Of a stretch of 48,673 bases of DNA, positions 16,368 through 25,537 are shown one piece after another (the first letter of the stretch is position 1; each line of letters starts with the position of its first letter). Origin of the DNA: Acidobacteriaceae bacterium (GTDB taxonomy: Bacteria; Acidobacteriota; Terriglobia; Terriglobales; Acidobacteriaceae); NCBI GenBank assembly GCA_025355385.1, contig JANXZS010000074.1:1-48673 (forward strand). The letters are read 5' to 3'. The notes beneath the pieces are model-generated. The model ran no database searches, had not been told where the DNA came from, and worked only from the letters and a program-made list of their open reading frames with translations. The translations under genes and the position numbers were made by a program.

Positions 16368-18150
16368 TTTGAGAACCCTCAACGATATCTTCTTCAACAT
16401 TACTTCCAGTCATCGCGAGCGCGCCATGCTCTGGCAAAACGCGAGTGAGGAATGGCAGCCTGTCTCCGCGGCACAACTGTACCAACGGGTGCGTGCTCTG
16501 GGGGAGACATTCCTATCATGGGGCATTAATAAGGGCGACCGCATCGCACTTCTGGCAGAGAATCGCTGGGAGTGGGCAGTTACAGATTTTGCTGCTCTCG
16601 CTATTGGAGCTGTGGACGTACCGATCTACCCAACGCTTACCGCGGAGCAGATTGCGGTTTTGCTGGCGGATTCGGGTTGCCGCATCGCTGTGGTCTCTAC
16701 GCGTAAGCAGTACGAAAAAGTGGAGTCCATTCTGCATCAAACGCAGGTTGAGCACATCGTGCTGATGGATGAAGAAGGCACACCGGATGCGGTGCTATTC
16801 TCCTCTCTCCTCAAGGATGCGGATGCCCGAGGCAAAGAGCGCGACCCAGTATTCGACAGGCGTGCTTACGAGGTTCAGCCCGGTGACCTGGCAACAATCA
16901 TTTACACGTCCGGCACGACGGACGAACCCAAGGGTGTAATGCTGACGCACGGCAACATAGCGTCGAATGTAAGTCACTCGACTGACGAGTTTGGATTTGA
17001 CGAACTCGACTCGTGGATATCGTTTCTGCCGTTGTCGCACATCACGGCCCGCCATCTCGACTACGCGCTCGCCTGCCACGGAGCGACCGTCGCTTACTGT
17101 TCAAATTTTGAAAGACTGCCGTCCGCGTTGACGACAATCAGGCCAACAGTCTTTGTAGCAGTGCCGCGGGTGTACGAGAAGATTCGGCAGGAGGTAGAGC
17201 GGCGTGCATCGCTATCGCCTGCCAAGTCGCGCCTTCTAGCCTGGGCTCTGTCGGTCGGCAAGCACCATCGCGATTCAGTACTGAAGGGGGAAATATCGAA
17301 ATCGCCGGTGTGGAAACTCGCTAACAAGCTTATTTTCAGCAAAGTGCGGCAGGCCTTTGGCGGGCAAGTTAAGTATTACGTCTCCGGAGGTGCGCCCCTG
17401 GGACTGGATACGGCAAAGTGGTTCGCCGATGTGGGCATTCGGATTCTGGAAGGGTATGGTTTGACGGAGACGTCTCCGCTGATCGCGGTCAATACGCCTG
17501 GCTCCTATCGCATCGGTTCTGTGGGCAAAACAGTGCCCAATGTGGAGTGCCGTATTGCCGGAGACGGGGAACTGATGGTGCGCGGTCCGGCAGTCTTTCA
17601 GGGCTATTGGCAAAAGCTTGCCGCTACCTCCGAAGCCTTCGACGAGGATCACTGGTTTCAGACCGGAGACATCGCGCGCTTTGACGAGGATGGATTCTTG
17701 TATGTGACTGATCGTAAGAAAGAATTGTTGAAGACCTCGGGCGGAAAGCTGATTGCTCCACAGCCCATCGAGAACAAGCTGAAAGCGAACATGCTGGTGG
17801 CGCAAGCGGCGCTAGTTGGAGACCGCCACAAATTTGCCAGTGTGCTGCTGTCGCCAAACTTTTCGGTGTTGGAAGAGTGGGCCAATGCTCACGGGATCGA
17901 GGCGCAGACGCGTCGGCAGCTAGTGTCGCACCCGAAAGTGGTGGAGCTGTACCAGGCGATTGTGAACCATGTGAATTCGTCGCTGGCGAATTTTGAGACC
18001 CTGAAGCGATTTCTGGTTGTTCCCGACGAGTGGTCGATCGACAGCGGAGAATTGACGCCCAGCCTCAAACTGAAGCGACGCGTCCTTATTGATCGCTACG
18101 TAAGTGAGATCGCGGAGTTCTATGCGGACGAAGCGGTGTCGCACGGCTAG
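16360..18150 (+). CDS. fadD: long-chain fatty acid-CoA ligase (AMP-forming)
   Basis: Activates fatty acids to acyl-CoA through an acyl-AMP. It has 596 residues, the FadD15/FAA-like long form of the ANL superfamily. Motifs are the ATP loop YTSGTTDEPKG (from about 182), GYGLTET, and FQTGD with the ribose-binding aspartate. DRKKELLKTSGGK forms the hinge before the C-terminal subdomain, and the late ANL catalytic lysine region is present (SLKLKRR). It starts inside the TetR gene's last codons and is translationally coupled to it. Substrate chain length cannot be read from the sequence. Confidence 0.9.
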   Translation: MLDLRTLNDIFFNITSSHRERAMLWQNASEEWQPVSAAQLYQRVRALGETFLSWGINKGDRIALLAENRWEWAVTDFAALAIGAVDVPIYPTLTAEQIAVLLADSGCRIAVVSTRKQYEKVESILHQTQVEHIVLMDEEGTPDAVLFSSLLKDADARGKERDPVFDRRAYEVQPGDLATIIYTSGTTDEPKGVMLTHGNIASNVSHSTDEFGFDELDSWISFLPLSHITARHLDYALACHGATVAYCSNFERLPSALTTIRPTVFVAVPRVYEKIRQEVERRASLSPAKSRLLAWALSVGKHHRDSVLKGEISKSPVWKLANKLIFSKVRQAFGGQVKYYVSGGAPLGLDTAKWFADVGIRILEGYGLTETSPLIAVNTPGSYRIGSVGKTVPNVECRIAGDGELMVRGPAVFQGYWQKLAATSEAFDEDHWFQTGDIARFDEDGFLYVTDRKKELLKTSGGKLIAPQPIENKLKANMLVAQAALVGDRHKFASVLLSPNFSVLEEWANAHGIEAQTRRQLVSHPKVVELYQAIVNHVNSSLANFETLKRFLVVPDEWSIDSGELTPSLKLKRRVLIDRYVSEIAEFYADEAVSHG

Positions 18151-18251
18151 TTTTTCCGTCCGCACCCGGAAGCGCCTGACGGATACACTACCCGTCTGGT
18201 CCCCGGGGATTGGCGTTCATAGCGAGCCTTTACCGCAAATTCACCCAGTCT

Positions 18252-19724
18252 TTAGGTAGTTAGCCGATCATGGCTGATGGGCTTGATTCGCCAAGCGGAA
18301 AGCTCCTGCAGCTGATCGGCGCCGCCCTCAAACTTGACCAGCACATCCGTGGCTTTTTCGCCTTCCAGGTAGATTCGCCGCGTGCAGGCAATCCGGTCAT
18401 TTATGAATACCTCGATTACGGAGCCATCGAGAAAGAGCCGAATATCTAATTTCCCATCGGAGATCTTGCCGACAATCGGCTTGTTGTCGATCTTAAGTGT
18501 TGTCTCACCGCCTTCGGGTTGATAGCTCACGCTGAAGAATGCGCCGGGCGCCTGCGCCTGAGATGTCAGCGATAGGCGTACGGGTCCTGCCGCTTTCTTG
18601 GTCAAGCAATGCACTTCGCCCGAGTAATTCGAAATCCTCAAGTCGTCGAGCGTTCCTACGGCCGTGTGTGCGTTAGTCTGTGGCCCACGCAGTGCCCGCA
18701 CCCGCGGATCGACGCGCATTTCCAGTTCGCCCTCACCACTAAGGGTCAGCACCCGAGGCAAGGACATAACGCCGGCCCATCCAGCGCGTTTGTAGTCCGC
18801 CAGCGGGCGAGTTTCGGGAATCCATCCCCAAAGAATGCGGTTGCCCTCATGGTCCAGCATGCTCTTCGGCGCGTAGTAGGCACCATCGTCTAAGAGCCCT
18901 TGTTTCTCGCGGTGGAAGACCATCTCTTTGCGGTCTAGTTCGCCGCTCTGCCAGTACACCTTGCGTTCGGTTGAGTAGAGCAGCACATATTTTTTCCCCA
19001 GCGGGAAGAAGTCCGGACATTCCCATTGCTCGCCGGAATCCACAGGATCGGCGGTTGGCTTGCCGTTCCACGTGCCCGATGCGAGAGGATGCAGGTACTC
19101 CCACTCGCGGAGATCCGTGGAGCGGTAAAGCAGAACGGCTCCGCCGCGTTTCTTGATGCCCGACCCGACGCCCATGTACCAGGTGTCCCCCTCGCGCCAG
19201 GGGCAGGGATCGCGAAAGCCCGTTACATTCAGCCCTGGGGGAGGAGCGGAAATCACGGGTTTGGCGGCTTTCTCCCAGATGCCTAGCAGGGGATCGCGGG
19301 AGGTAGCCAGACACTGCACCTCGGGATTGACTCCGGTATAGAGCATCGTGGGCACGCCCTTTTCGACAACTATGCTTCCGGTAAAACAGCCGTCCTTATC
19401 GGGGCCGCCGGGCGTCGGTGCTAAAGCGACGGGTAAGTGCCGCCAATGAACCATGTCGTCGCTGATGGCGTGATCCCAATGCATATCACCCCAAAAAGCG
19501 CCATTGGGGTTGTACTGGAAGAAGAGGTGGTACTTCCCACGCCAGTAGATGGGTCCATTCGGATCGTTCATCCAATTCGCAGCAGGCAACAGGTGGTACT
19601 GCGGCCGCTGTGGGTCGAGCGCGAGTCGCGACTGCGCGGCGCCTACCGCGAGCCTCAAGCCTAAGTGGTGGGCAAAGGGAAGCGCGGTCAGGCCATAAAG
19701 GACGCGGCGGCGTGTGATGTTCAT
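18252..19724 (-). CDS. exported glycoside hydrolase family 32 (levanase/fructan beta-fructosidase-like)
   Basis: Hydrolyses beta-fructosides such as levan, inulin or sucrose. It has 490 residues. A twin-arginine signal (TRRRVLYGL at the N terminus, then a hydrophobic stretch to about residue 30) predicts Tat export. All three GH32 catalytic acids are visible: Asp54 in WMNDPNG (nucleophile), Asp172 in FRDP, and Glu235 in WECPDFF (acid/base). A C-terminal beta-sandwich follows. The start at 19724 has AAGGAG 9 nt upstream; the frame extends upstream to 19916 without family support. Exo versus endo action is unknown. It stands alone, convergent with fadD. Confidence 0.92.
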   Translation of the reverse strand: MNITRRRVLYGLTALPFAHHLGLRLAVGAAQSRLALDPQRPQYHLLPAANWMNDPNGPIYWRGKYHLFFQYNPNGAFWGDMHWDHAISDDMVHWRHLPVALAPTPGGPDKDGCFTGSIVVEKGVPTMLYTGVNPEVQCLATSRDPLLGIWEKAAKPVISAPPPGLNVTGFRDPCPWREGDTWYMGVGSGIKKRGGAVLLYRSTDLREWEYLHPLASGTWNGKPTADPVDSGEQWECPDFFPLGKKYVLLYSTERKVYWQSGELDRKEMVFHREKQGLLDDGAYYAPKSMLDHEGNRILWGWIPETRPLADYKRAGWAGVMSLPRVLTLSGEGELEMRVDPRVRALRGPQTNAHTAVGTLDDLRISNYSGEVHCLTKKAAGPVRLSLTSQAQAPGAFFSVSYQPEGGETTLKIDNKPIVGKISDGKLDIRLFLDGSVIEVFINDRIACTRRIYLEGEKATDVLVKFEGGADQLQELSAWRIKPISHDRLTT

Positions 19725-20068
19725 TTTGTAGAACTCCTTGCGAGAGGCCATTGTAGGAGGAGGAGGGCGCTGCCGACAATTATTGGCCGGCGCGCGACGC
19801 AAGTTTGTCGAAGAACGCGACTGACTGCGCGTCAATCTGCATCGACTTCGCGCGCTATTGGATTCTGGCGCGGATTTCTGATGCGGATTGAAACCCATGC
19901 CGGAGGCCAGTATCATTGCAACAAGGAACCAAACTTCTGTGCTTGCTCACAAGAACCGCGCGATCATCGCGCCTTTGAGGGAGGAGTGCATACCAGAAAC
20001 GAATGAACTGCAACGCTGTCTAGCCTGACGGTAAACCCAGGCCTAATTTCTTTTTGGAGGAGATTGCA
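19725..20068. other. divergent gap between GH32 gene and phosphofructokinase gene
   Basis: A 344-bp divergent gap. I see ribosome sites for both flanking genes (GGAGG before 20069, AAGGAG after 19724) but no convincing promoter hexamers, operator or small gene. Confidence 0.5.
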
Positions 20069-21100
20069 ATGCGTATTGGCATGTTAACGGGCGGCGGAGA
20101 TTGCCCTGGTCTGAATGCGGTGATCGCTGCCGCTGTCAAAAAAGGCATTCAACACCACGCTGATGAGTTCGTCGGTTTTCTCGAGGGCTGGCGCGGAGTT
20201 CTGGAAAACAAGACCATGCCCCTGACGCTCGCGGCGGTGGACGGCATAATCCTCACTGGCGGAACTATCCTCCACTCTTCGCGCACCAATGTACGCAAGA
20301 TCGAAGGTGGCATCCAAAAGTGCGTAGAGACGCTGAAGGCCAACAAAATTGATGCCATTATCGCTCTTGGCGGGGATGACACACAGTCGGTTACGCAGGC
20401 TCTGATTGAAGCTGGTGTTCCCGGCATCGGCGTGCCCAAGACTATTGACAATGATCTGTTTGGTACTGACGCCTGCTTTGGCTTTGACACCGCAGTGATG
20501 ATTGCCACCGAGGCCATCGGCCGCCTGCACACAACCGCAGATGCCCACAACCGCGTCATCGTCTGCGAGGTGATGGGGCGCGATGCAGGCTGGATCGCCC
20601 TGACTGCTGGCGTTGCAGGAAACGCACATGTCGTCCTCGTTCCTGAAAGGCCAATCGATCTCGACCATGTCTGCGCTCTGCTGAAGTACAACTACGACCA
20701 TGGCAAGCACTATGGCATCGTCGTCGTCGCAGAAGGCGCCAAGTTGCCGGAGGGCCAAGTTATCAAAGGTTCCAAGCTCGACTCGTTTGGACACGCCATG
20801 CTCAGCGGTATCGCCGAGATCCTGGCACAGAAGATCGAAGAAAAGACCGGTTACGAGACTCGCTCGGTAAACCTTGGGCACACACAGCGTGGCGGAACGC
20901 CCACGGCCTACGACCGCATGTTAGCTACCCGCTACGGGCTCGCTGCCATCGATCTGGTTCACAAGGGCGAGTTCGGGCGCATGGTGGTTTTGAAGGGCAC
21001 GGAAATAAAGAGTATTACTATTGCCGAAGCCGTTTCGCAGAATCGCAGGCTGGACGACAGCTTTCTCGAGATCCTCAAGGGACTTCAGCCAACGGTTTAG
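20069..21100 (+). CDS. 6-phosphofructokinase, probably pyrophosphate-dependent
   Basis: Phosphorylates fructose 6-phosphate at the committing glycolytic step. It has 343 residues of the PfkA fold with GGGDCPGLN at 8-16. The residues that decide the phosphoryl donor are of the PPi type: GGDDT with Asp104 (ATP enzymes have Gly) and PKTIDND with Lys124 (ATP enzymes have Gly). The catalytic Asp127 is kept. This predicts PPi use and a reversible reaction, also usable for gluconeogenesis. The start at 20069 has GGAGG at 20056-20060. A strong hairpin follows the stop. It is a single-gene unit. Confidence 0.85.
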   Translation: MRIGMLTGGGDCPGLNAVIAAAVKKGIQHHADEFVGFLEGWRGVLENKTMPLTLAAVDGIILTGGTILHSSRTNVRKIEGGIQKCVETLKANKIDAIIALGGDDTQSVTQALIEAGVPGIGVPKTIDNDLFGTDACFGFDTAVMIATEAIGRLHTTADAHNRVIVCEVMGRDAGWIALTAGVAGNAHVVLVPERPIDLDHVCALLKYNYDHGKHYGIVVVAEGAKLPEGQVIKGSKLDSFGHAMLSGIAEILAQKIEEKTGYETRSVNLGHTQRGGTPTAYDRMLATRYGLAAIDLVHKGEFGRMVVLKGTEIKSITIAEAVSQNRRLDDSFLEILKGLQPTV

Positions 21101-21124
21101 AATATCGTCGTAAAGTACTGCAAT

Positions 21125-21162
21125 AACAAAGGAAGGCCAGCAAATGCAGGCCTTCCTTTGTT
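21125..21162 (+). terminator. stem-loop terminator after the phosphofructokinase gene
   Basis: AACAAAGGAAGGCC and GGCCTTCCTTTGTT form a perfect 14-bp stem around the loop AGCAAATGCA, 24 bp after the stop. The stem itself ends in TTTGTT; no long U run follows, so this is a strong hairpin with a modest tail. Confidence 0.75.
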
Positions 21163-21343
21163 AAGTAAGGTTCTCACACCGACGCAGCCCTGAAGCAGTA
21201 GACAAAGTGGAGCAAAGCGGGAGAAAAGCCGACTCTTTCCGTCGGGAAACAGGAATTTCTTGAAATATATGGGTGAAACAGGATATATACAAGGTCCGGG
21301 TGCGCGTCCGCGCCCGCGCCCTTGAATCGCTGAGGAGCTTCCG

Positions 21344-21616
21344 ATGAGAACGTCAGCCATGAGAATGCTGGAAGTACGTGAGGTCATGGATATCCGCCAG
21401 GCATCCCACTACCTCGGCATCAGCTCCGATACGCTCTATAAGTACGCCTCCGAAGGGTTCGTACCGGCCTTTAAACTGGGCAATCGCTGGCGTTTCAAAA
21501 AGTCGCGCCTCGATGATTGGATGGATCAGCAGTCCTCTGCATCGCTGGTCCAGCAGCATCCGCGGGAGGTTGCGCACCCTCGTCAGAAGAAGCCGGTGCG
21601 CGCCGCAGGACAATAA
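21344..21616 (+). CDS. small excisionase-like (MerR-type HTH_17) DNA-binding protein
   Basis: A 90-residue protein. Residues about 10-60 form a winged-helix/MerR-like domain of the excisionase type: MDIRQASHYLGISSDTLYKY as HTH, then GFVPAFKLGNRWRFKKSRLDDWM. The C-terminal 30 residues are basic and look disordered. GAGGAG upstream of ATG 21344 supports the start. No integrase or phage gene is near, so a role as a cellular regulator or accessory DNA binder is more likely than excision. It lies 64 bp ahead of the M24 peptidase gene on the same strand. Target unknown. Confidence 0.8.
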   Translation: MRTSAMRMLEVREVMDIRQASHYLGISSDTLYKYASEGFVPAFKLGNRWRFKKSRLDDWMDQQSSASLVQQHPREVAHPRQKKPVRAAGQ

Positions 21617-21680
21617 ACCGCAGTTCCGCAAGAATCTGTCAGCCCCGTTGCCGCGTGATCCTGATATATCTAAGTGCAAC

Positions 21681-22769
21681 ATGAATCACGCAAAACGTCT
21701 GCGCACCCTTCGCCGGCATATGGCCGCTGCCGGGATTGAATCCCTGCTCGTCACCCATCTTGCGGATGTTCGGTACCTCTGCGGTTTTGGGGGCTCGAAC
21801 GCAGCGCTGGCGATTGGTCGTGAGCGTGCCTCGCTGTTTACGGATGGCCGATACACAGTTCAAGCGAAACAAGAGACTTCCGGAGCAAAAGTCGTCATCG
21901 CAGAGAAGTCGGCGCTTCGCGAGGCGTGTGCATTTCTGGCAACGAGCGGTGTCGCTCACATTGTATTTGACCCTTCGAGCACGACGGTTGCGGATCTCGA
22001 AGTCATGCGCGCCGCCATCCCGTCCAACCAACGCCGGGGTTTCTTCCGGCCCTCCCCCACGTCACTGGTGGCAGATCTGCGCATGGTCAAGGATGCGGAG
22101 GAACTGGTGCGGATGGAAGAGGCCGCGCTTCTGGGCTGCAGATTATTTGAAGAGCTTCTGCCGAAGATCGCGAGTGGCGTGCAGGAAACGACCATTGCGG
22201 CGGAGCTGGAATATGCAGCGCGCCGGAATGGAGCGGAGGGAATGTCCTTTGCCACCATCGTCGCTTCAGGACCACGAGCAGCGTTGCCGCACGGCCACGC
22301 CACCTCAGCGGCAGTGCCCCGCAGCGGCTTCGTGGTGCTGGATTTCGGTGTTATCCTCAGTGGTTATTGCTCTGACATGACGCGCACGGTTTTCATTGGG
22401 AAAGCCAGCGATGCTGAGCGCTTCGCGTATGATTCTGTGCGGGATGCGCAACAGGCTGCGGTCGATGCTGTAATTCCTGGCGTGTCCGGTGGCGAGGTGG
22501 ATGAGGCGGCCAGGAGCGTGCTCCGTGAGGCAGGACTGGCACAGTATTTCACGCACTCTACAGGGCACGGAGTGGGCATTGAAATTCACGAAGCACCGCG
22601 CGTTGCGGCGGCTCAAACGCAGGTTTTGACGCCCGGGATGGTAATTACCATTGAACCCGGTATCTATGTTGCGGGAAGGTTTGGCATTCGCATCGAGGAT
22701 ATGGTGGTAGTGACGGACCAGGCTGGAAGGGTGATAACTCCCGCCAGCAAGGCGCTGATTGAACTTTGA
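21681..22769 (+). CDS. M24 family metallopeptidase (Xaa-Pro aminopeptidase/dipeptidase)
   Basis: Probable cytoplasmic peptidase removing residues next to proline. It has 362 residues: a creatinase-type N-terminal domain (1-130) and a pita-bread catalytic domain. The five metal ligands of the family are all visible: Asp221 (VVLDFG), Asp232 (SDMTRT), His296 (STGHGVGI), Glu325 (IEPGIY) and Glu339 (IRIED). The ATG at 21681 is chosen because the longer frame upstream overlaps the HTH gene and has no family likeness; the ribosome site is weak. It lies 62 bp ahead of accB on the same strand, a neighbourhood also seen in other bacteria. Confidence 0.9.
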   Translation: MNHAKRLRTLRRHMAAAGIESLLVTHLADVRYLCGFGGSNAALAIGRERASLFTDGRYTVQAKQETSGAKVVIAEKSALREACAFLATSGVAHIVFDPSSTTVADLEVMRAAIPSNQRRGFFRPSPTSLVADLRMVKDAEELVRMEEAALLGCRLFEELLPKIASGVQETTIAAELEYAARRNGAEGMSFATIVASGPRAALPHGHATSAAVPRSGFVVLDFGVILSGYCSDMTRTVFIGKASDAERFAYDSVRDAQQAAVDAVIPGVSGGEVDEAARSVLREAGLAQYFTHSTGHGVGIEIHEAPRVAAAQTQVLTPGMVITIEPGIYVAGRFGIRIEDMVVVTDQAGRVITPASKALIEL

Positions 22770-22831
22770 CCTTATCTTCAAGAGCGATGTAAGGAATAAG
22801 ACGAGCAGGGGACGCAAGGACGAGATCCATA

Positions 22832-23353
22832 ATGAATCCTGAAGACTTGAAAGAACTCAAGGAACTCATCGAGTTCCTGAAAGACAACCAGATCGGCGAG
22901 TTCGACCTGGACCGAGGCGACCTGAAGGTGCGCATCAAGTTCGCGCACGAGAGTACGTCTGCGGCAGATTTGGCGGGACTATCACGGATGCTGAATGCGA
23001 CGCCGGCCAACTCCCTGGTTTTGCAGCCAGTAGTTTCGCCAGCGCCCTCGACAACGGCAGCCGCTCCTGCCACTGCAGAGGCGGTGGCTGCGCCGGTGGA
23101 CGAGAACGCCTGTCTTCACATAGTTAAGTCACCGATCGTTGGCACATTTTACGAATCTCCATCTACGGGCATGCAGGCCTTCGTCAAAGAAGGCGATCAG
23201 GTGGAAAATGGCCAGGTCCTCTGCATTGTGGAAGCGATGAAGTTGATGAACGAAATTGAGTCAGATGCGGCAGGCGAGATTGTGAAGCGCCTAGTAGCCA
23301 CCGGCCAGCCGGTGGAGTATGGCCAACCTCTTTTCGCACTGCGGTTACGGTAA
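22832..23353 (+). CDS. accB: acetyl-CoA carboxylase biotin carboxyl carrier protein
   Basis: Carries biotin between the carboxylase and transferase halves of acetyl-CoA carboxylase, the first step of fatty acid synthesis. It has 173 residues: an N-terminal helical segment, an Ala/Pro-rich linker (about 65-90), and a biotinyl domain with EAMKLMNEI, where Lys137 is biotinylated. Two bases separate it from accC, so they form one unit. Confidence 0.96.
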   Translation: MNPEDLKELKELIEFLKDNQIGEFDLDRGDLKVRIKFAHESTSAADLAGLSRMLNATPANSLVLQPVVSPAPSTTAAAPATAEAVAAPVDENACLHIVKSPIVGTFYESPSTGMQAFVKEGDQVENGQVLCIVEAMKLMNEIESDAAGEIVKRLVATGQPVEYGQPLFALRLR

Positions 23354-23355
23354 CC

Positions 23356-24729
23356 ATGTTTCGGAAAGTTCTCGTTGCCAATCGTGGCGAAATTGCGCTT
23401 CGCGTTATTAGTGCCTGCAAAGAGCTGGGCATTCGCACGGTCGCCGTTTACAGTGAGGCGGACCGTAACTCTTTGCACGTTCGTTTTGCGGATGAGGCCA
23501 TCTGCATTGGCCCCTCGCGAGCGTCTGAAAGTTACCTGAACGTTCCCGCAGTTATCAGCGCGGCGGAGATCGCCGACGTCGATGCCATTCACCCCGGCTA
23601 CGGCCTGTTGAGCGAGAACGCAAATTTCGCCGAAGTCTGCCGTGCGTCGAATATCAAGTTCATTGGACCGCCGCCTGAAGTGACCCGTCTGATGGGCGAA
23701 AAGGATAGGGCACGGCAGGCGATGAGGCGCGCCAAGGTGCCGATTTTGCCTGGCTCTGACGGCATCCTCCAGTCAGAGGGTGAGGCGATGGAGTGGGCGC
23801 GGACAGTGGGTTATCCCATCATCCTCAAAGCGGCGGCAGGCGGCGGCGGCCGCGGCATGCGCATCGTCCGTTCCAACGACGAACTGCCCGCCCTGTTTCA
23901 GGCTGCGCATACCGAGGCAGCAAATGCGTTCGGGAACGGCGACCTCTACCTGGAGAAGTTCATCGAGCGACCGCGCCACATTGAATTTCAAGTGCTGGCC
24001 GATGAGCACGGCAACATTTTATCGTTGGGCGAGCGGGAGTGCTCGATTCAACGCCGCCACCAGAAGCTGATCGAAGAGGCGCCTTCGCTGCAGGTCAATA
24101 CAAAACTGCGCGAAGAGATCGGAAAGACGCTCCGCCGCAGTCTGGCCAATATCGGCTACCAGAACGCGGGAACAGTAGAATTCCTGATGGATGAAGACGG
24201 CAGTCTGCACTTTATCGAGATGAACACCCGCATCCAGGTCGAGCACCCGGTAACGGAATTTATTACGGGAGTGGATCTGGTAAAGGCGCAGCTACGCATC
24301 GCCGCGGGCGAAAAGCTAAGCAGCATTATTCCCGATCCCATCGTCCTACGCGGCCACTCCATCGAGTGCCGCATCAACGCCGAACACCCTGAGAAGTTCA
24401 CTCCCTCCGCAGGCAAGATCACCGCCTACAACCTTCCCGGCGGCAACGGAGTTCGCGTCGATACAGCCCAGTATGCCGAAGGCGTCGTGCCCCCGTATTA
24501 CGACTCGCTTATCGCCAAGCTCATCACCTACGGCAAGGATCGCCCGGAGGCGATGGCCCGGATGTCGCGGGCGCTCGAGATGTTCGTGGTTGAGGGAATT
24601 CATACCTCCATCCCGCTGCACCGCCGAATCCTGCAAGATGAAGATTTCAAGGCCGGGCGTTTCGACACCAAGTTCATGGAACGCTTTTTTGAGCGCGAAA
24701 AGGAACGGGGACAAGCCGCATCTCAATAA
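23356..24729 (+). CDS. accC: acetyl-CoA carboxylase biotin carboxylase subunit
   Basis: Carboxylates biotin on AccB with ATP and bicarbonate. It has 457 residues, standard length. It starts [16 protein letters not shown]. The ATP-grasp glycine loop [12 protein letters not shown] lies in the middle, and [14 protein letters not shown] carries catalytic and metal-binding residues. It is the second gene of accBC. Homologous pyruvate or propionyl-CoA carboxylase subunits look alike, but pairing with a short AccB supports the call. Confidence 0.95.
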   Translation: MFRKVLVANRGEIALRVISACKELGIRTVAVYSEADRNSLHVRFADEAICIGPSRASESYLNVPAVISAAEIADVDAIHPGYGLLSENANFAEVCRASNIKFIGPPPEVTRLMGEKDRARQAMRRAKVPILPGSDGILQSEGEAMEWARTVGYPIILKAAAGGGGRGMRIVRSNDELPALFQAAHTEAANAFGNGDLYLEKFIERPRHIEFQVLADEHGNILSLGERECSIQRRHQKLIEEAPSLQVNTKLREEIGKTLRRSLANIGYQNAGTVEFLMDEDGSLHFIEMNTRIQVEHPVTEFITGVDLVKAQLRIAAGEKLSSIIPDPIVLRGHSIECRINAEHPEKFTPSAGKITAYNLPGGNGVRVDTAQYAEGVVPPYYDSLIAKLITYGKDRPEAMARMSRALEMFVVEGIHTSIPLHRRILQDEDFKAGRFDTKFMERFFEREKERGQAASQ

Positions 24730-24909
24730 GCCGGGCTTGCCACATTCCCTCATCTGCACTTGCAGTTGAGCAGCCAAGACAGGAACTGCTTTCTCTCCCT
24801 TGAGCATTGTCAGAGCGGCAACGAGCATTCCAACTATGCCAACTAGCTGGCACGCTTCGAATGGCACCGCCGTTGAGGTGTGGCAGGGACCGAAGGACAT
24901 CCACACACG

Positions 24910-25413
24910 ATGGCACTGAAGATCAGCCCGGGACACCTCCAATACCTACGTCAACACGGCGAAGAGACCTATCCGCACGAGTGCTGCGGAGTGCTCGTGG
25001 GCGCGGCTCGCGCTGGTGGATCAAGGACCGTGCTCCAGGTTATACGGTGTGCAAACACACGCACCGACTCGCCCCATAATCGCTACGATATCGATCCCCG
25101 CGAACTCATTCGCATTCAGCGCGAATCGCAGCAGGCGGGTCAAGTCATCGTGGGCTTTTATCACTCCCACCCCGACCACCCTGCGCAATGGTCGCTAACC
25201 GATCTGGCCGAGGCCCATTGGATCGACTGTTCGTACGTCATCACCAGCATCGAAAAGGGAAAGGCCATTCTTACCAACTCATTTCTGTTGCTCGGCGAAG
25301 AAGACACAAAGCATTTTGAAGAAGAAGAAGTTCTTGTGGAGACCGCAAACCACTCAGCCAAATCAAAGGAAGGGACCAAAGATGGATCCCATGAGGATAA
25401 CAACGATGTCTAG
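24910..25413 (+). CDS. JAMM/MPN+ metalloprotease (M67), sulfur-carrier processing type
   Basis: Zinc isopeptidase-like protein of 167 residues. The full JAMM signature is present: Glu24 (PHECCG), then His85 and His87 (YHSHPDH), Ser95 and Asp98, spaced H-x-H-x7-S-x2-D. The C-terminal 40 residues are acidic and hydrophilic, probably flexible. Bacterial members release ubiquitin-like sulfur carriers (ThiS/MoaD/CysO-like) from adducts or trim their C terminus, in thio-cysteine or siderophore pathways. The E1-like/rhodanese gene 124 bp downstream supports this. The carrier protein itself is not visible here. The ATG at 24910 matches the domain start. Confidence 0.85.
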   Translation: MALKISPGHLQYLRQHGEETYPHECCGVLVGAARAGGSRTVLQVIRCANTRTDSPHNRYDIDPRELIRIQRESQQAGQVIVGFYHSHPDHPAQWSLTDLAEAHWIDCSYVITSIEKGKAILTNSFLLLGEEDTKHFEEEEVLVETANHSAKSKEGTKDGSHEDNNDV

Positions 25414-25537
25414 CTATCCATGAAATAAATCTGGCAAAGGAAGTGACGCCGACACTCCCACCATCGTTCCTTCTTTTGTGTATAGACGCGGGGAAAATTA
25501 GCTTACAAGCGTTCGCTGGTGTATCCGGAGACTGACC

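Noticed and set aside
20084-20881. A 265-codon open frame antisense to the phosphofructokinase gene
   Set aside because: Shadow of a conserved gene; no recognisable protein features.
24730-24942. Hydrophobic minus-strand frame after accC (LVGIVGMLVAALTMLKGEK region)
   Set aside because: Continuous with the antisense of accC and without a ribosome site or a family; also checked as a place for a missing sulfur carrier, and no GG-ending small protein was found.
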